In this document: positions 63,886-64,000 of the stretch, in pieces | Position numbering within the stretch: the first letter of the stretch is position 1 | How the letters are laid out: each line of letters begins with the position of its first letter | DNA from: Staphylococcus debuckii | GTDB taxonomy: Bacteria > Bacillota > Bacilli > Staphylococcales > Staphylococcaceae | NCBI RefSeq assembly: GCF_003718735.1 | Contig: NZ_CP033460.1 | Location: forward strand, 1 to 64,000 | DNA length: 64,000 bases | Direction: 5' to 3' | The notes under the pieces: model-generated | The model's database searches: none | Seen by the model: only the letters and a program-made list of their open reading frames with translations | Told to the model about the DNA's origin: nothing | Made by a program: the position numbers and the translations under genes

Positions 63886-64000
63886 TTATGAGAATTTAGA
63901 TAATACGTTGCCTTGCTCAACTTTGAAATCTTGATTGTATTCATCTACGTCAGAAAGTCTGACCAAGGAAGTATAATCTTCAATCAATCTTTGTTTAACT
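63886..64000 (-). CDS. purR: Purine operon repressor PurR (C-terminal fragment)
   Basis: Only the last 37 codons lie in the window, ending DEYNQDFKVEQGNVLSKFS before TAA at 63886-63888. Position ahead of ridA-spoVG-glmU-prs matches staphylococcal purR. The body, including the PRPP-binding domain, is beyond the right edge, so the call rests on context and a short match. Confidence 0.8.
   Translation of the reverse strand, partial: VKQRLIEDYTSLVRLSDVDEYNQDFKVEQGNVLSKFS

Overview
The window comes from a low-GC Firmicute and fits a Staphylococcus chromosome. The gene order rpoB-rsmC-like-rplL-rplJ-rplA-rplK-nusG-secE-rpmG-sigH-yacP-rlmB-mrnC-cysS-cysE-gltX-yacL-radA-clpC-mcsB-mcsA-ctsR is the staphylococcal core arrangement, as is the later block rrn/tRNA-lysS-dusB-folKBP-cysK-hslO-ftsH-hpt-tilS-yabR-divIC-rqcP-mazG-yabM-mfd-pth-rplY-prs-glmU-spoVG-ridA-purR. 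Almost every gene lies on the minus strand. The species was not determined; protein sequences are close to, but clearly different from, S. aureus as I remember it.

Layout by region. 1-7.2 kb: transcription, ribosomal-protein and secretion genes (rpoB fragment, methyltransferase, L7/L12, L10, L1, L11, NusG, SecE, L33, SigH), with several regulatory leaders. Nearly every longer gene here carries 1-base deletions, mostly in homopolymers, while the other 57 kb has none in conserved genes. I read this as poor sequence quality at one end of the assembly, not gene decay. 7.2-20.7 kb: RNA maturation, Cys and Glu tRNA charging with serine acetyltransferase (behind a Cys T-box), RadA, and the CtsR heat-shock operon ctsR-mcsA-mcsB-clpC under an operator-covered promoter. 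20.8-28.2 kb: mostly plus-strand genes (nucleoside transporter, ASCH protein, two GNATs, MFS exporter) around a vitamin B6 module, pdxST divergent from its likely regulator pdxR. 28.2-28.5 kb: a decayed ISL3-type transposase remnant.

28.5-39.7 kb: two complete rRNA operons in tandem on the minus strand. The upstream transcription unit begins with an extra 5S gene followed by eight tRNAs (Val-Thr-Lys-Gly-Leu-Arg-Pro-Ala), then 16S-23S-5S. The second operon has its own promoter and a tRNA-Ile in its spacer. 40.2-64 kb: lysyl-tRNA synthetase and DusB, folate synthesis, cysteine synthase, Hsp33, FtsH, purine salvage and tRNA-Ile lysidinylation, cell division (DivIC), ribosome quality control (RqcP), Mfd, Pth, L25, PRPP and UDP-GlcNAc synthesis, SpoVG, RidA and the C-terminus of PurR.

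Most of the window is ordinary core genome. The points most worth a second look are: an McsA lacking its usual N-terminal zinc finger; a dispersed hairpin repeat in two copies, one of which supplies the last codons of pdxT; an unannotated small-RNA candidate with a C-rich loop between rplY and pth; a perfect palindrome between pdxS and pdxR; a motif shared by the rplK and rplA leaders; a structured rplY leader; and the error-rich first 7 kb. I found no CRISPR array, prophage or clearly new defence system.
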